Origin: Streptomyces koelreuteriae
GTDB lineage: Bacteria; Actinomycetota; Actinomycetes; Streptomycetales; Streptomycetaceae
NCBI RefSeq assembly: GCF_018604545.1
Contig: NZ_CP075896.1
Coordinates: 2,170,001-2,234,000 of the forward strand
Reading direction: 5' to 3'
Length of the DNA: 64,000 nt
Below are positions 1-7,939 of the stretch, one piece after another. The notes below the pieces were generated by a model, which ran no database searches, was not told the DNA's origin, and worked only from the letters and a program-made list of their open reading frames with translations. The translations under genes and the position numbers were made by a program. The number at the start of each line of letters is the position of its first letter. Position 1 is the stretch's first letter.

Positions 1-1
1 C

Positions 2-1060
2 GAGGTGAAGTTCGCCGCCGACGCCCTCGCCGACGACCTCACCTCCTCGTTCGCCGAGATGGAGGTCGTCGCCCGCGGAAATCCCAAGCTGCGCCCGGGG
101 GTTCCGGTGACGCTGTCGGACGTCGGGGAGCCCTTCGAGGGCAAGTACACGGCGACGTCCGTACGGCATGTGTTCGGCGACGGCAGGCACTACGAGGCGT
201 GGGTGACGGTCAGCGGGCGGCAGTGGCGGTCGCTGTACGGGCTGGCCTCCGGGGGCGCCGAGAGCGCGCCGCGGCTGCCGAGCGTGGCCAACGCGCTGGT
301 CACCGATGTGAACGACCCGCTCAAGCAGGGCCGGGTGCGGTTGCAGTTCCCCTGGCTGGACGACAGTTATGTCAGCGACTGGACGCGGACCGTGCAGTGG
401 GGCGGCCTCGGCGGCGGGGGCATCTTCCCCATGGACGTCAACGACGAGGTGCTCGTGGCGTTCGACCGGGGCGCCCTCGACCATCCCTTCGTCATCGGCG
501 GGCTCTACAACGGCAAGGACAAGCCGACGCCCGTGAACGACGTGCCGCTGCACGACACCGTGCGCAAGAAGGCGAGCCGGCACACCGTCTCGGACCGGGA
601 CGGCAACCGGATGGACCTGCTCAGCCAGAAGACCGGCCTGCGCAAACAGGGGGTCCGGCTGACCTCCGGCGACAAGCAGCTGGTCATCAATCTGGACCGG
701 ACGAAGACCGAGATCGTCGTGGACAGCAAGGGGTCGGTCACCATCAAGGGCAGCCGGTCGGTGTCGGTGGAGGCCGGCACCGATCTCCTGCTCAGCGCCC
801 GGCGCAGCCTGACCCTCAAGAGCGGCGGTCCGCTCACCATCCAGGGCGGCGGGGTGGTCAACATGCGGGCCGCCGGAGCGATCAGCGTGAACGCGCTGGG
901 CGCCCTGAACCTGGACGCCAAGGGCGTCGCGAACCTCACCGGCGTCGGCACCGTGCAGATCAACTCGCTCGCCAACACGACGATCAAGTCCCCGACCACC
1001 CTCATCGGTTCGAAGGTGTTCGGCGTCACCACCATTCCCGTGCCGATGCCGATCCCATGA
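2..1060 (+). CDS. Phage-tail-like (CIS) spike protein, VgrG/gpV-like, 5'-truncated by window edge
   Basis: The reading frame is open through the left edge, so the true start lies outside the window. The visible C-terminal part of about 350 residues has a gp5/gpV-type OB domain at roughly residues 95-170 (ITDVNDP-like start, GRVRLQFPW, a Gly-rich turn and DEVLVAFDRG), which is the Phage_base_V signature. It is followed by a long run of short beta repeats rich in Gly, Val and Asn, as expected of the triple beta-helix needle. In contractile injection systems this trimer forms the puncturing tip under the tube. It lies 58 bp upstream of the gp25-like gene in the same direction, inside a baseplate operon. 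No PAAR gene follows it, so the tip protein, if any, must lie upstream. Family assignment is strong; the cargo is unknown. Confidence 0.88.
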   Translation, partial: EVKFAADALADDLTSSFAEMEVVARGNPKLRPGVPVTLSDVGEPFEGKYTATSVRHVFGDGRHYEAWVTVSGRQWRSLYGLASGGAESAPRLPSVANALVTDVNDPLKQGRVRLQFPWLDDSYVSDWTRTVQWGGLGGGGIFPMDVNDEVLVAFDRGALDHPFVIGGLYNGKDKPTPVNDVPLHDTVRKKASRHTVSDRDGNRMDLLSQKTGLRKQGVRLTSGDKQLVINLDRTKTEIVVDSKGSVTIKGSRSVSVEAGTDLLLSARRSLTLKSGGPLTIQGGGVVNMRAAGAISVNALGALNLDAKGVANLTGVGTVQINSLANTTIKSPTTLIGSKVFGVTTIPVPMPIP

Positions 1061-1118
1061 CCGATTCCGCAGAAGGCTGCCGGAAGAGACGTTCTCCGAA
1101 AGACAGGGTGTGGTGCTG

Positions 1119-1541
1119 ATGGCCGAGCAGTTCGTCGGCTCCGGCTGGTCGTTCCCGCTGCGCATCGGGCCGACCGGCGGGATCGCGCTGGTCAGCGGGG
1201 AGCGGGAGATCGAGGAGGCGATCCGGCTGGTCCTGTCGACCGCTCCGGGCGAGCGGCCGATGCGGCCGGACTTCGGCTGCGCGATCCACGACCTGGTGTT
1301 CGCGCCGGTCAACGAGCAGACCGCGGGCCGTATCCAGCACGAGGTGTACGCCAGCCTGGACCGCTGGGAGCCGCGGATCGAGGTCGACGACGTCGAGGTC
1401 ACCGCCGGCACCGACCAGAGCGTCCTCTACATCGACGTCCGGTACTCGATCCGCGGCACCAACAACCCGCGCAGCCTGGTCTTCCCCTTCTACGTCATTC
1501 CGTCCCACGACGAGCCCGACGCCCCCGAAAGCGACCGCTGA
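1119..1541 (+). CDS. gp25-like baseplate wedge protein of contractile injection system
   Basis: The protein has 140 residues, the usual size for the gp25/GPW family that links sheath to baseplate. Diagnostic parts are the N-terminal stretch GWSFPLRIGPTGGI and the central RLVLSTAPGERPMRPDFGC, which holds the conserved EPR-like motif (here GERPMRPDFG) that contacts the sheath. The ATG at 1119 was chosen because an AGGG lies about 10 bases upstream. An in-frame GTG at 1110 would add three residues. The stop overlaps the start of the next gene (ATGA), which suggests translational coupling within the CIS operon. Confidence 0.9.
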   Translation: MAEQFVGSGWSFPLRIGPTGGIALVSGEREIEEAIRLVLSTAPGERPMRPDFGCAIHDLVFAPVNEQTAGRIQHEVYASLDRWEPRIEVDDVEVTAGTDQSVLYIDVRYSIRGTNNPRSLVFPFYVIPSHDEPDAPESDR

Positions 1542-3502
1542 TGGCACTGCCCTCCCCCAACCTCGACGACCGCCGCTTCCAGCAGTTCGTCGACGACGCC
1601 AAGCGCTATATCCAGCAGCGCGCCCCGGAGTGGACGGACCACAACGTCTCCGACCCCGGCGTCACCCTCGTGGAGACGGTCGCGCACATGGCCGACCAGA
1701 TCGTCTACCGGCTCAACCGGGTGCCGGAGAAGAACCACTTGGCGTTCCTGGACCTCGTCGGGATCACCCTGTTCCCGCCGTCCGCGGCCCGCACCGAGGT
1801 GACGTTCTGGCTGTCGGCTCCGCAGGAGGAGGCGGTGTGGGTGCCGGTGGGCACGGAGGTCGCCACGCTGCGCACCGAGAGCGAGGAGGCGGTGGTCTTC
1901 GCCACCGAGCGCGAACTGACGTTGGTGCCCTGCGCGTTGCGCCATCTGCTGGTGCAGCACCGGGGTGAGCCGATGGCCGACCGGACGTCCGACCTCGCGG
2001 AGGAGGACAAGGACCTGCTGTGCTTCTCCGAGTCGCCCGAGCCCGGTGACTCCGTGCTGTTCGGCCTGACCGCCGCGGTCCCGCACTGCGCGATCGCCCT
2101 GGACCTGGACAGCCGGGTGGACGGCGTCGGCGTGGACCCGCGCCAGCCGCCGCTGGTGTGGGAGGCGTGGACCGCGGACGGCTGGCAGATCTGCGAGGTC
2201 GACCGGGACGGCACCGGCGGTCTGAACCGGCCCGGCGAGGTCGTGCTGCACATCCCCGGCGGGCATGTGCTGTCCCGCAACGCCGGGCAGGAGGCCGGCT
2301 GGCTGCGCTGCCGCGTCACCGACCCCCGGCCGAACCAGCCCTTCTACACGACCTCGCCCACCGTGCGCGCCGCCGAGGCCTTCACCATCGGCGGCACCAC
2401 CCAGACCGTGCACGCCGAGACGGTGTACGACGAGGCGCTCGGCGAGTCCACCGGGCTGCCGGGCCAGCGGCTGCGCCTGCTGCACGCGCCCGTGGTCGGC
2501 GACGACCCGCCGCTGCTGCTGCAGACCGCCGAGCACGACGGCTGGACGGACTGGCGGGTCGTCCCGAACTTCGCGGGCTCCGGGCCCAACGACCGGCACA
2601 TCACCCTCGACGCCACGACCGGCGAGATCGCCTTCGGCCCGGCCGTGCGCGAACCCGACGGGTCCCTGCGGCAGTACGGGACGGTCGCCCCCAAGGGCGC
2701 CCCCGTCCGGGCCCGCCGCTATCGCACGGGCGGCGGGCGCGCCGGCAATGTGGCGCGCGGTGCCGTCCAGGTGCTGCGCACCTCCATCCCGTACGTCTCC
2801 GAGGTCGTCAACCGCGAGGCCGCGCGCGGCGGTGTGGACGGGGAGACGGTTCAGGAGGCGAAGGTCCGGGCCCCGATCACCCTGCGCGCCCAGGAGCGTG
2901 CCGTGACGCTGCGCGACTACGAGGAGCTGGCCCGCCGCGCCGCCCCGGAGACCGCGCGCATCACCTGCCTGGAGGGCGAGGAGGGCGAGCACGGGGCCTA
3001 CGCGGTACGGGTGCTGGTCGTGCCGCAGGCCGTGCCGGACCCCGGCGGCCGGCTGCGCTTCGAGCAACTCGTGCCCGGTGACGCGCTGCTGGACCGCATC
3101 ACCCGGCATCTGGACGAACGGCGCCTGATCGGGACCCGGTTGGCGGTGGGCCCGCCGTACTACCAGGGCGTCACCGTGGTGGCCACGGTGCATGCCTTCC
3201 GGGGTGTCGACACCGACCGGGTGCGCCGTCAGGCGCATGACGCCCTCTACCGGCACCTCGATCCGCTGACCGGCGGCGCGGACGGCACCGGCTGGCCGTT
3301 CGGCCGGCCCGTGCAGTCCGGTGAGGTGTTCGCGGTGCTGCAACGCGTGCCGGGGGTGGAACTGGTCGACGAGGTGGTCCTGCACCCCGCCGACCCGCTC
3401 ACCGGCAAGCGCGGCGAGGCGACGAACCGGATCGATCTGTCCGCGCCGTCGCTGGTGTTCTCGTTCGACCACCGCGTCCGGGTGATCGGAGACGGTTCGT
3501 GA
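1541..3502 (+). CDS. BaseplateJ/gp6-like wedge protein of contractile injection system
   Basis: This 653-residue protein belongs to the baseplate J (gp6-like) family that forms the wedge ring of phage-tail-like particles. The N-terminus (DDRRFQQFVDDAKRYIQQR...DPGVTLVETVAHMADQIVYRLNRVPEK) is typical. The C-terminal third carries the hallmark alternation VTLRDYEELARRAAPETARITCLEG and later VEPPYYQGVTVVATVHA-like strands. A central insert of about 300 residues is rich in beta strands. It starts on the last base of the gp25 gene (ATGA) and ends 28 bp before the tail protein I gene. Soluble cytoplasmic or particle-bound protein; no signal peptide is visible. Confidence 0.9.
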   Translation: MALPSPNLDDRRFQQFVDDAKRYIQQRAPEWTDHNVSDPGVTLVETVAHMADQIVYRLNRVPEKNHLAFLDLVGITLFPPSAARTEVTFWLSAPQEEAVWVPVGTEVATLRTESEEAVVFATERELTLVPCALRHLLVQHRGEPMADRTSDLAEEDKDLLCFSESPEPGDSVLFGLTAAVPHCAIALDLDSRVDGVGVDPRQPPLVWEAWTADGWQICEVDRDGTGGLNRPGEVVLHIPGGHVLSRNAGQEAGWLRCRVTDPRPNQPFYTTSPTVRAAEAFTIGGTTQTVHAETVYDEALGESTGLPGQRLRLLHAPVVGDDPPLLLQTAEHDGWTDWRVVPNFAGSGPNDRHITLDATTGEIAFGPAVREPDGSLRQYGTVAPKGAPVRARRYRTGGGRAGNVARGAVQVLRTSIPYVSEVVNREAARGGVDGETVQEAKVRAPITLRAQERAVTLRDYEELARRAAPETARITCLEGEEGEHGAYAVRVLVVPQAVPDPGGRLRFEQLVPGDALLDRITRHLDERRLIGTRLAVGPPYYQGVTVVATVHAFRGVDTDRVRRQAHDALYRHLDPLTGGADGTGWPFGRPVQSGEVFAVLQRVPGVELVDEVVLHPADPLTGKRGEATNRIDLSAPSLVFSFDHRVRVIGDGS

Positions 3503-3530
3503 ACGGGGACCCGAGGGCGGGGAGGGGCGT

Positions 3531-4097
3531 ATGAGGGGCTCGATCGACGGCCTCGGATCCTCCACGCCGATCGGCACGATGCTGCCGGCCGTCTTCGCCG
3601 ACGACGACCTGGCCCAGCGGTTCGTCGCCGGACTCGACGACGTGATCGCCCCGATCCTGAGCGTGCTGGACTGTCTCGACACCTACTTCCGCCCGTCCCT
3701 CACCCCGCTCGACTTCACCCAGTGGCTGGGGAGCTGGGTGGGTGCGGAGACGGCGGGCGACGAGCCCGAGGCCCGCCTGCGGGCGGCCGTGGCCGCCGCC
3801 GCGTATCTGCACCGCATCCGCGGCACCCGGCGCGGGCTGTCCGAGACGGTCCGGCTCGCGTTCGGTGTGGAGCCCGAGATCACCGAGAGCGGCGGCGCCG
3901 CGTGGAGCGCCCGGCCGCTCGGCCCGTTCCCCGGCGCGCCCCGCCCGCGTCTGCACGTCCATCTACGACTTCCCGCCCCGACCCCCGCGGACCACTACCG
4001 CCTGGAGACCCTCGTGTCCGCCGCCCGCCCCGCTCATATGCCGTACACGGTCCAGGTGACCGCCGGTGCCCCCGCCGAAAGGACCCGGGAGACATGA
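3531..4097 (+). CDS. Phage tail protein I-like CIS baseplate component
   Basis: The protein has 188 residues. The N-terminal half (FADDDLAQRFVAGLDDVIAPILSVLDCLDTYFRP...DFTQWLGSWVG) is the helical segment found in tail protein I (gp7/gpI-like) proteins of CIS. It is followed by a Gly/Arg turn with RGTRRGLSETVRLAFGVEPEI, also characteristic. Its place directly after BaseplateJ matches known CIS gene order. It probably completes the wedge and contacts tail fibres or the membrane-anchoring partner. The start has a purine-rich site (GGGGAGGGG) a few bases upstream. The stop overlaps the next start (ATGA), implying coupled synthesis with the membrane protein. Confidence 0.82.
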   Translation: MRGSIDGLGSSTPIGTMLPAVFADDDLAQRFVAGLDDVIAPILSVLDCLDTYFRPSLTPLDFTQWLGSWVGAETAGDEPEARLRAAVAAAAYLHRIRGTRRGLSETVRLAFGVEPEITESGGAAWSARPLGPFPGAPRPRLHVHLRLPAPTPADHYRLETLVSAARPAHMPYTVQVTAGAPAERTRET

Positions 4098-5713
4098 CAA
4101 CCCCCCAGAACTGCGCCGACTGCGGCACCCGCGCGGAACCGGGCCAGTCCTTCTGCGACGCCTGCGGGGCGGTACTGAGCTGGACGGACCGCCCGTCCGG
4201 CGGCTCCGGCCCTCGCGCAGGGGCAGCCGGGACTCCCGAGGCGTCCCGCCCGGCTCGGGCCTCCGAACCGGCCGGGGAGCCCGAGGCCGGCCGCCCGGCC
4301 CGGACGTCCGAGCCGGCCCGCGTCTCCGGGACCACCGGGACCACCGGACCCGCCGGAGTTTCCAGGGCTTCGGAGCCCACCGGCCACGCGAGGCCCGACG
4401 GTGAGCCGGGCGGCGCCTCGTCACCCGAGCCGGGCTGGGACGCCTTCGCCCGGCCGGACGGCGGCACGGGCCTGGCCCCCACCGCCCGCGACCGGCTCGG
4501 CACCGGCACGGCGACGACGCACCAGGGCGCCACCCGTACGGCGTCCACCGGCCCCCGCACCTCCGACCCGGCCACCGCCGAAAACGCCGCCACCGACGCG
4601 GCCTCCGCCCGGCACGGCGAGCACCCCGGCACGCCGGGCGCCACCGCTCACCCGGACACAGCCTCCGGCTCCGGAGCCTCCCCTCACCACGACACCACCG
4701 GCCCCGGCACCCCCTCCCCCACCGACCGCTTCCCGGACGACACCGCCCCCACCGAGCCCGTCCCCCCGGTCGCCCAGAGCCAGCACCCCGCCGACCCCGA
4801 CGCCGACACCCACGGCATGACCGACCGCGCCCGCAGCCTCCTCATCCCGGTCGGCGACCCCGAGCCCCGGCCCGACCCGCACCCCTCCGTCACCCCGGTC
4901 CTGCCCGGCCGCCCCGAGCCGCAGCGCCCGCAGTCCGTACGCGCCCCGGGTCAGGAGCACGGCGCGGACGGCGGCGCCCCCTGCCCCTGGTGCGCCACCC
5001 GCAACCGGCCCGAGCGGCACTTCTGCGCCCGGTGCGCGATGCCCATGACCGGCGACGGACCGGCCGGCCCGCTGCGGCTCCCCTGGTGGCGACGCCTCTT
5101 CGGCAGTCAGGAGGCCCCGTGGGCGGGCGACCGCCCCCGGCTGCGCCGAGCCTTCGACCGGGTCCTGACCTGGCTGGGCATCGTGATCGTGCTGTCCCTG
5201 CTGGTCGTTCTGGTGATCAACATCCCGCAGGGCATCCAGGCCACCCGCGACCACTTCGCCAAGCGCGCCGAGGTGTCCCCGGACCGCTACGCCGCGTCCC
5301 GCTACTTCCCGGGCCACAAGCCGGACCTGGCCTTCGACAAGCTCAACGACACCTGGTGGGGCCCGGGCGTCTCCGAGTCGGGCAAGGGCCAGTGGGTGGA
5401 GGCCCGTTTCGACCAGCCGACCCGGCTCCTGGACCTGATCATCACGCCGGGCGTCTCCGTCCGCCCCGACAAGCTCCGCGAGTCGGCGCTCCCGCACCGT
5501 CTGGAGGCCACGATCACGGGGGCCGACGGCAAGAAGACGACCCGTCAGGTCACTCTCGACCAGGGCGCGGGCCCGCAGCGGCGTTCGTTCCGCGTGGGCG
5601 AGGTCACCTCCGTCCGCTTCACCATCGAGTCCGCCCACGGCATCTCGGGGGAGAAGCAGGTCGCCATCGCGGAGATCGAGTTCTTCGGCCCGTCGAGCGC
5701 GAACAGCGGCTGA
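4094..5713 (+). CDS. Membrane protein with two zinc ribbons and discoidin-like domain, last gene of CIS operon (CisA-like)
   Basis: The protein has 539 residues. It begins with a zinc ribbon (CADCGTRAEPGQSFCDACG, residues about 6-24). A disordered linker of about 270 residues rich in Pro, Thr, Ala and Glu follows. A second ribbon (CPWCATRNRPERHFCARCAMP) lies near residues 297-317. One membrane span (WLGIVIVLSLLVVLVINIP) sits near 358-376. The final ~160 residues resemble a discoidin/NADase-associated sugar-binding fold (KPDLAFDKLNDTWWGP, FDQPTRLLDLIITPG, VRFTIESAH, IAEIEFFG). The span and a large extracytoplasmic domain suggest a bitopic protein. From memory, its place and layout recall CisA of S. 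coelicolor, a membrane partner of the intracellular CIS linked to cell death; that identity is inference. Its start overlaps the preceding stop, and a perfect hairpin follows. Confidence 0.75.
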   Translation: MTTPQNCADCGTRAEPGQSFCDACGAVLSWTDRPSGGSGPRAGAAGTPEASRPARASEPAGEPEAGRPARTSEPARVSGTTGTTGPAGVSRASEPTGHARPDGEPGGASSPEPGWDAFARPDGGTGLAPTARDRLGTGTATTHQGATRTASTGPRTSDPATAENAATDAASARHGEHPGTPGATAHPDTASGSGASPHHDTTGPGTPSPTDRFPDDTAPTEPVPPVAQSQHPADPDADTHGMTDRARSLLIPVGDPEPRPDPHPSVTPVLPGRPEPQRPQSVRAPGQEHGADGGAPCPWCATRNRPERHFCARCAMPMTGDGPAGPLRLPWWRRLFGSQEAPWAGDRPRLRRAFDRVLTWLGIVIVLSLLVVLVINIPQGIQATRDHFAKRAEVSPDRYAASRYFPGHKPDLAFDKLNDTWWGPGVSESGKGQWVEARFDQPTRLLDLIITPGVSVRPDKLRESALPHRLEATITGADGKKTTRQVTLDQGAGPQRRSFRVGEVTSVRFTIESAHGISGEKQVAIAEIEFFGPSSANSG

Positions 5714-5716
5714 ACG

Positions 5717-5759
5717 CGCCGCGGCCCCGGACGGAGACGAACCGTCCGGGGCCGCGGCG
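5717..5759. terminator. Bidirectional terminator, 18-bp perfect stem
   Basis: An 18-bp perfect inverted repeat (5717-5734 and 5742-5759) with a 7-base loop lies between the convergent CIS operon and the aldehyde dehydrogenase gene. It lacks a U-run, as is common in Streptomyces, but its symmetry and place fit a shared terminator. Confidence 0.85.
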
Positions 5760-5776
5760 TACGACGACCGGGGTGA

Positions 5777-7216
5777 CTACGCGTCCAGCGACGTCATCAC
5801 GTGCTTGATCCGCGTGTAGTCGTCGAAGCCGTACGACGAGAGGTCCTTGCCGTAGCCGGACTTCTTGAAGCCGCCGTGCGGCATCTCGGCGACCAGCGGG
5901 ATGTGGGTGTTGATCCACACGCAGCCGAAGTCGAGCTTCTTGGACATGCGCATCGCGCGGCCGTGGTCCTTGGTCCACACGGAGGAGGCGAGCGCGTACT
6001 CGACGTCGTTGGCCCACGTCACGGCCTGCTCCTCGTCGGAGAAGGACTGGACGGTGATGACCGGGCCGAAGACCTCGTTCTGGACGATCTCGTCGTCCTG
6101 CTTCAGGCCCGAGACGACGGTCGGCGCGTAGAAGTAGCCCTTGTCGCCGACGCGCTTGCCGCCGGCCTCCACGCGCGCGTGCGCGGGCAGCCGGCCGATG
6201 AAGCCCTCGACCTGCTTGAGCTGGTTGGGGTTGTTGAGCGGGCCGAACAGCACGTCCTCGTCGTCCGGCTGGCCCGTCTTCGTCTCGGACGCGGCCTTCG
6301 CCAGCGCGGAGACGAACTCGTCGTGGATGGACTCGTGGACGAGCACGCGGGTGGCGGCCGTACAGTCCTGGCCCGCGTTGAAGTAGCCCGCGACCGAGAT
6401 GTCCTCGACGGCCTTGGCGATGTCGGTGTCCTCGAAGACCACGACGGGCGCCTTGCCGCCCAGCTCCAGGTGGACGCGCTTGACGTCCTTGGAGGCGGAC
6501 TCGGCGACCTGGATGCCGGCGCGCACCGAGCCGGTGATGGAGGCCATCGCCGGGGTGTCGTGCTCGACCATCATGCGGCCGGTGTCGCGGTCGCCGCAGA
6601 TGACGTTGAAGACGCCCTTGGGGACGATCGAGCCGATGATCTCGGCCATCAGTGCCGTCGAGGCCGGGGTGGTGTCCGACGGCTTCAGGACGACGGTGTT
6701 GCCCGCCGCGAGCGCCGGGGCGAACTTCCACACGGCCATCATCATCGGGTAGTTCCACGGCGCGACCTGCGCGCAGACACCGACCGGCTCACGGCGGACG
6801 ATGGAGGTCAGGCCCTCCATGTACTCGCCGGCCGAGCGGCCCTCCAGCATCCGCGCCGCGCCCGCGAAGAAGCGGATCTGGTCGACCATCGGCGGGATCT
6901 CCTCGGAGCGGGTCAGCCCGATGGGCTTGCCCGTGTTCTCCACCTCGGCCGCGATCAGCTCCTCGGCGCGCTCCTCGAAGGCGTCCGCGATCTTCAGCAG
7001 GGCCTTCTGACGCTCGGCGGGCGTGGTGTCGCGCCAGCCGGGAAAGGCCTCGGCGGCCGCCGCCATCGCGGCGTCCACGTCCGCCTGCCCGGACAGCGGA
7101 GCGGTCGCGTACGCCTCACCCGTCGCGGGATTGACCACCTCGGTGGTCCGTCCGTCGGCGGCGTCCCGGAACTCACCGCCGATGTAATTGCGCAGACGAC
7201 GAAGCTCGGTGCTCAC
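5777..7216 (-). CDS. NAD-dependent aldehyde dehydrogenase, probably gamma-aminobutyraldehyde dehydrogenase
   Basis: This 479-residue protein is a canonical aldehyde dehydrogenase. It shows the cofactor loop APWNYPMMM, the general base in [16 protein letters not shown] and the nucleophile Cys in [11 protein letters not shown], then EVFGPVITV. The GTG at 7216 was preferred over the longer frame because GGAGG lies seven bases upstream and the protein then begins just before the conserved NYIGGEF. Divergent Lrp-type regulator and downstream class III aminotransferase genes suggest oxidation of 4-aminobutanal to GABA after putrescine transamination. I recall the S. coelicolor counterpart (SCO5657) being assigned to polyamine use. 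Substrate is inferred from context and family. Confidence 0.88.
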   Translation of the reverse strand: MSTELRRLRNYIGGEFRDAADGRTTEVVNPATGEAYATAPLSGQADVDAAMAAAAEAFPGWRDTTPAERQKALLKIADAFEERAEELIAAEVENTGKPIGLTRSEEIPPMVDQIRFFAGAARMLEGRSAGEYMEGLTSIVRREPVGVCAQVAPWNYPMMMAVWKFAPALAAGNTVVLKPSDTTPASTALMAEIIGSIVPKGVFNVICGDRDTGRMMVEHDTPAMASITGSVRAGIQVAESASKDVKRVHLELGGKAPVVVFEDTDIAKAVEDISVAGYFNAGQDCTAATRVLVHESIHDEFVSALAKAASETKTGQPDDEDVLFGPLNNPNQLKQVEGFIGRLPAHARVEAGGKRVGDKGYFYAPTVVSGLKQDDEIVQNEVFGPVITVQSFSDEEQAVTWANDVEYALASSVWTKDHGRAMRMSKKLDFGCVWINTHIPLVAEMPHGGFKKSGYGKDLSSYGFDDYTRIKHVMTSLDA

Positions 7217-7306
7217 TGCCGGCCCTCCAGTTCGGATGTCCAGTACTTGAGACACCCACCCTAGTCGCCCGGTCCACGTTTTCAACACCCCCACTCCCTT
7301 CATTCG

Positions 7307-7319
7307 TGCGGAATCCGCA
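7307..7319. promoter_or_regulatory. Candidate operator palindrome between divergent catabolic genes
   Basis: TGCGGAATCCGCA is a 13-base perfect palindrome about a central A, placed in the 164-bp gap between the divergent aldehyde dehydrogenase and Lrp/AsnC genes. A matching half-site (TTGCGGAA) recurs at 7360-7367, close to the regulator start. Lrp/AsnC proteins commonly bind repeated palindromes next to their own gene, so autoregulation is plausible but unproven. Confidence 0.45.
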
Positions 7320-7380
7320 GGCTTCGGCAATCAAAACAACGGATTTCATCGATCACGCCTTGCGGAAGTGACGAGACCTC

Positions 7381-7920
7381 GTGCACAGTGACCTCGTGGC
7401 CAGTCGAAGCGCAGACCAGAAGGGCTCGCGGGAACTCCGCGAGTCCTCCCGCGAGTCCAGGAACGGCAGCTCGCCCCAGCTGGACGCCGTCTCCCTCGCC
7501 ATCATCGAACAGCTCCAGGAGGACGGCCGCCGGCCGTACGCCGCCATCGGCAAGGCCGTGGGCCTCTCCGAGGCGGCCGTGCGTCAGCGCGTCCAGAAGC
7601 TGCTCGACCAGGGCGTGATGCAGATCGTCGCCGTCACGGACCCGCTCACCGTGGGCTTCCGCAGACAGGCGATGGTCGGCGTCAACGTCGAGGGCGACGT
7701 GGAGTCGGTCGCGGAGGCGCTGACGGCCATGCCCGAGTGCGAGTACGTGGTGATGACCGCGGGCTCCTTCGACCTGATGGTGGAGATCGTCTGCGAGGAC
7801 GACGACCACCTTCTGGAGGTCATCAACAAACGCATCCGGGCGGTGCCCGGAGTGCGCTCCACCGAGAGTTTCGTTTACCTGAAGCTCAAGAAGCAGACCT
7901 ACATGTGGGGAACCCGATAA
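7381..7920 (+). CDS. Lrp/AsnC family transcriptional regulator
   Basis: The protein has 179 residues. After a 30-residue polar leader comes the Lrp-type helix-turn-helix (LDAVSLAIIEQLQEDGRRPYAAIGKAVGLSEAAVRQRVQKLLDQG, about 35-80). The RAM ligand-binding domain follows, with VGVNVEGDVESVAEALTAMPE and AGSFDLMVEIVCED. It likely senses an amino acid or amine and controls the flanking catabolic genes, being divergent from the dehydrogenase and 19 bp upstream of the aminotransferase. The GTG at 7381 gives the full frame; GTG at 7396 is an alternative, and neither has a strong ribosome-binding site. Confidence 0.88.
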   Translation: MHSDLVASRSADQKGSRELRESSRESRNGSSPQLDAVSLAIIEQLQEDGRRPYAAIGKAVGLSEAAVRQRVQKLLDQGVMQIVAVTDPLTVGFRRQAMVGVNVEGDVESVAEALTAMPECEYVVMTAGSFDLMVEIVCEDDDHLLEVINKRIRAVPGVRSTESFVYLKLKKQTYMWGTR

Positions 7921-7939
7921 CCGTGAGGACCCGATAGCC

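Noticed and set aside
1490..3682. Long open frame antisense to BaseplateJ
   Set aside because: High-GC shadow frame. The protein is Arg/Gly/His-rich with no family motifs, while the plus strand encodes a clear baseplate protein.
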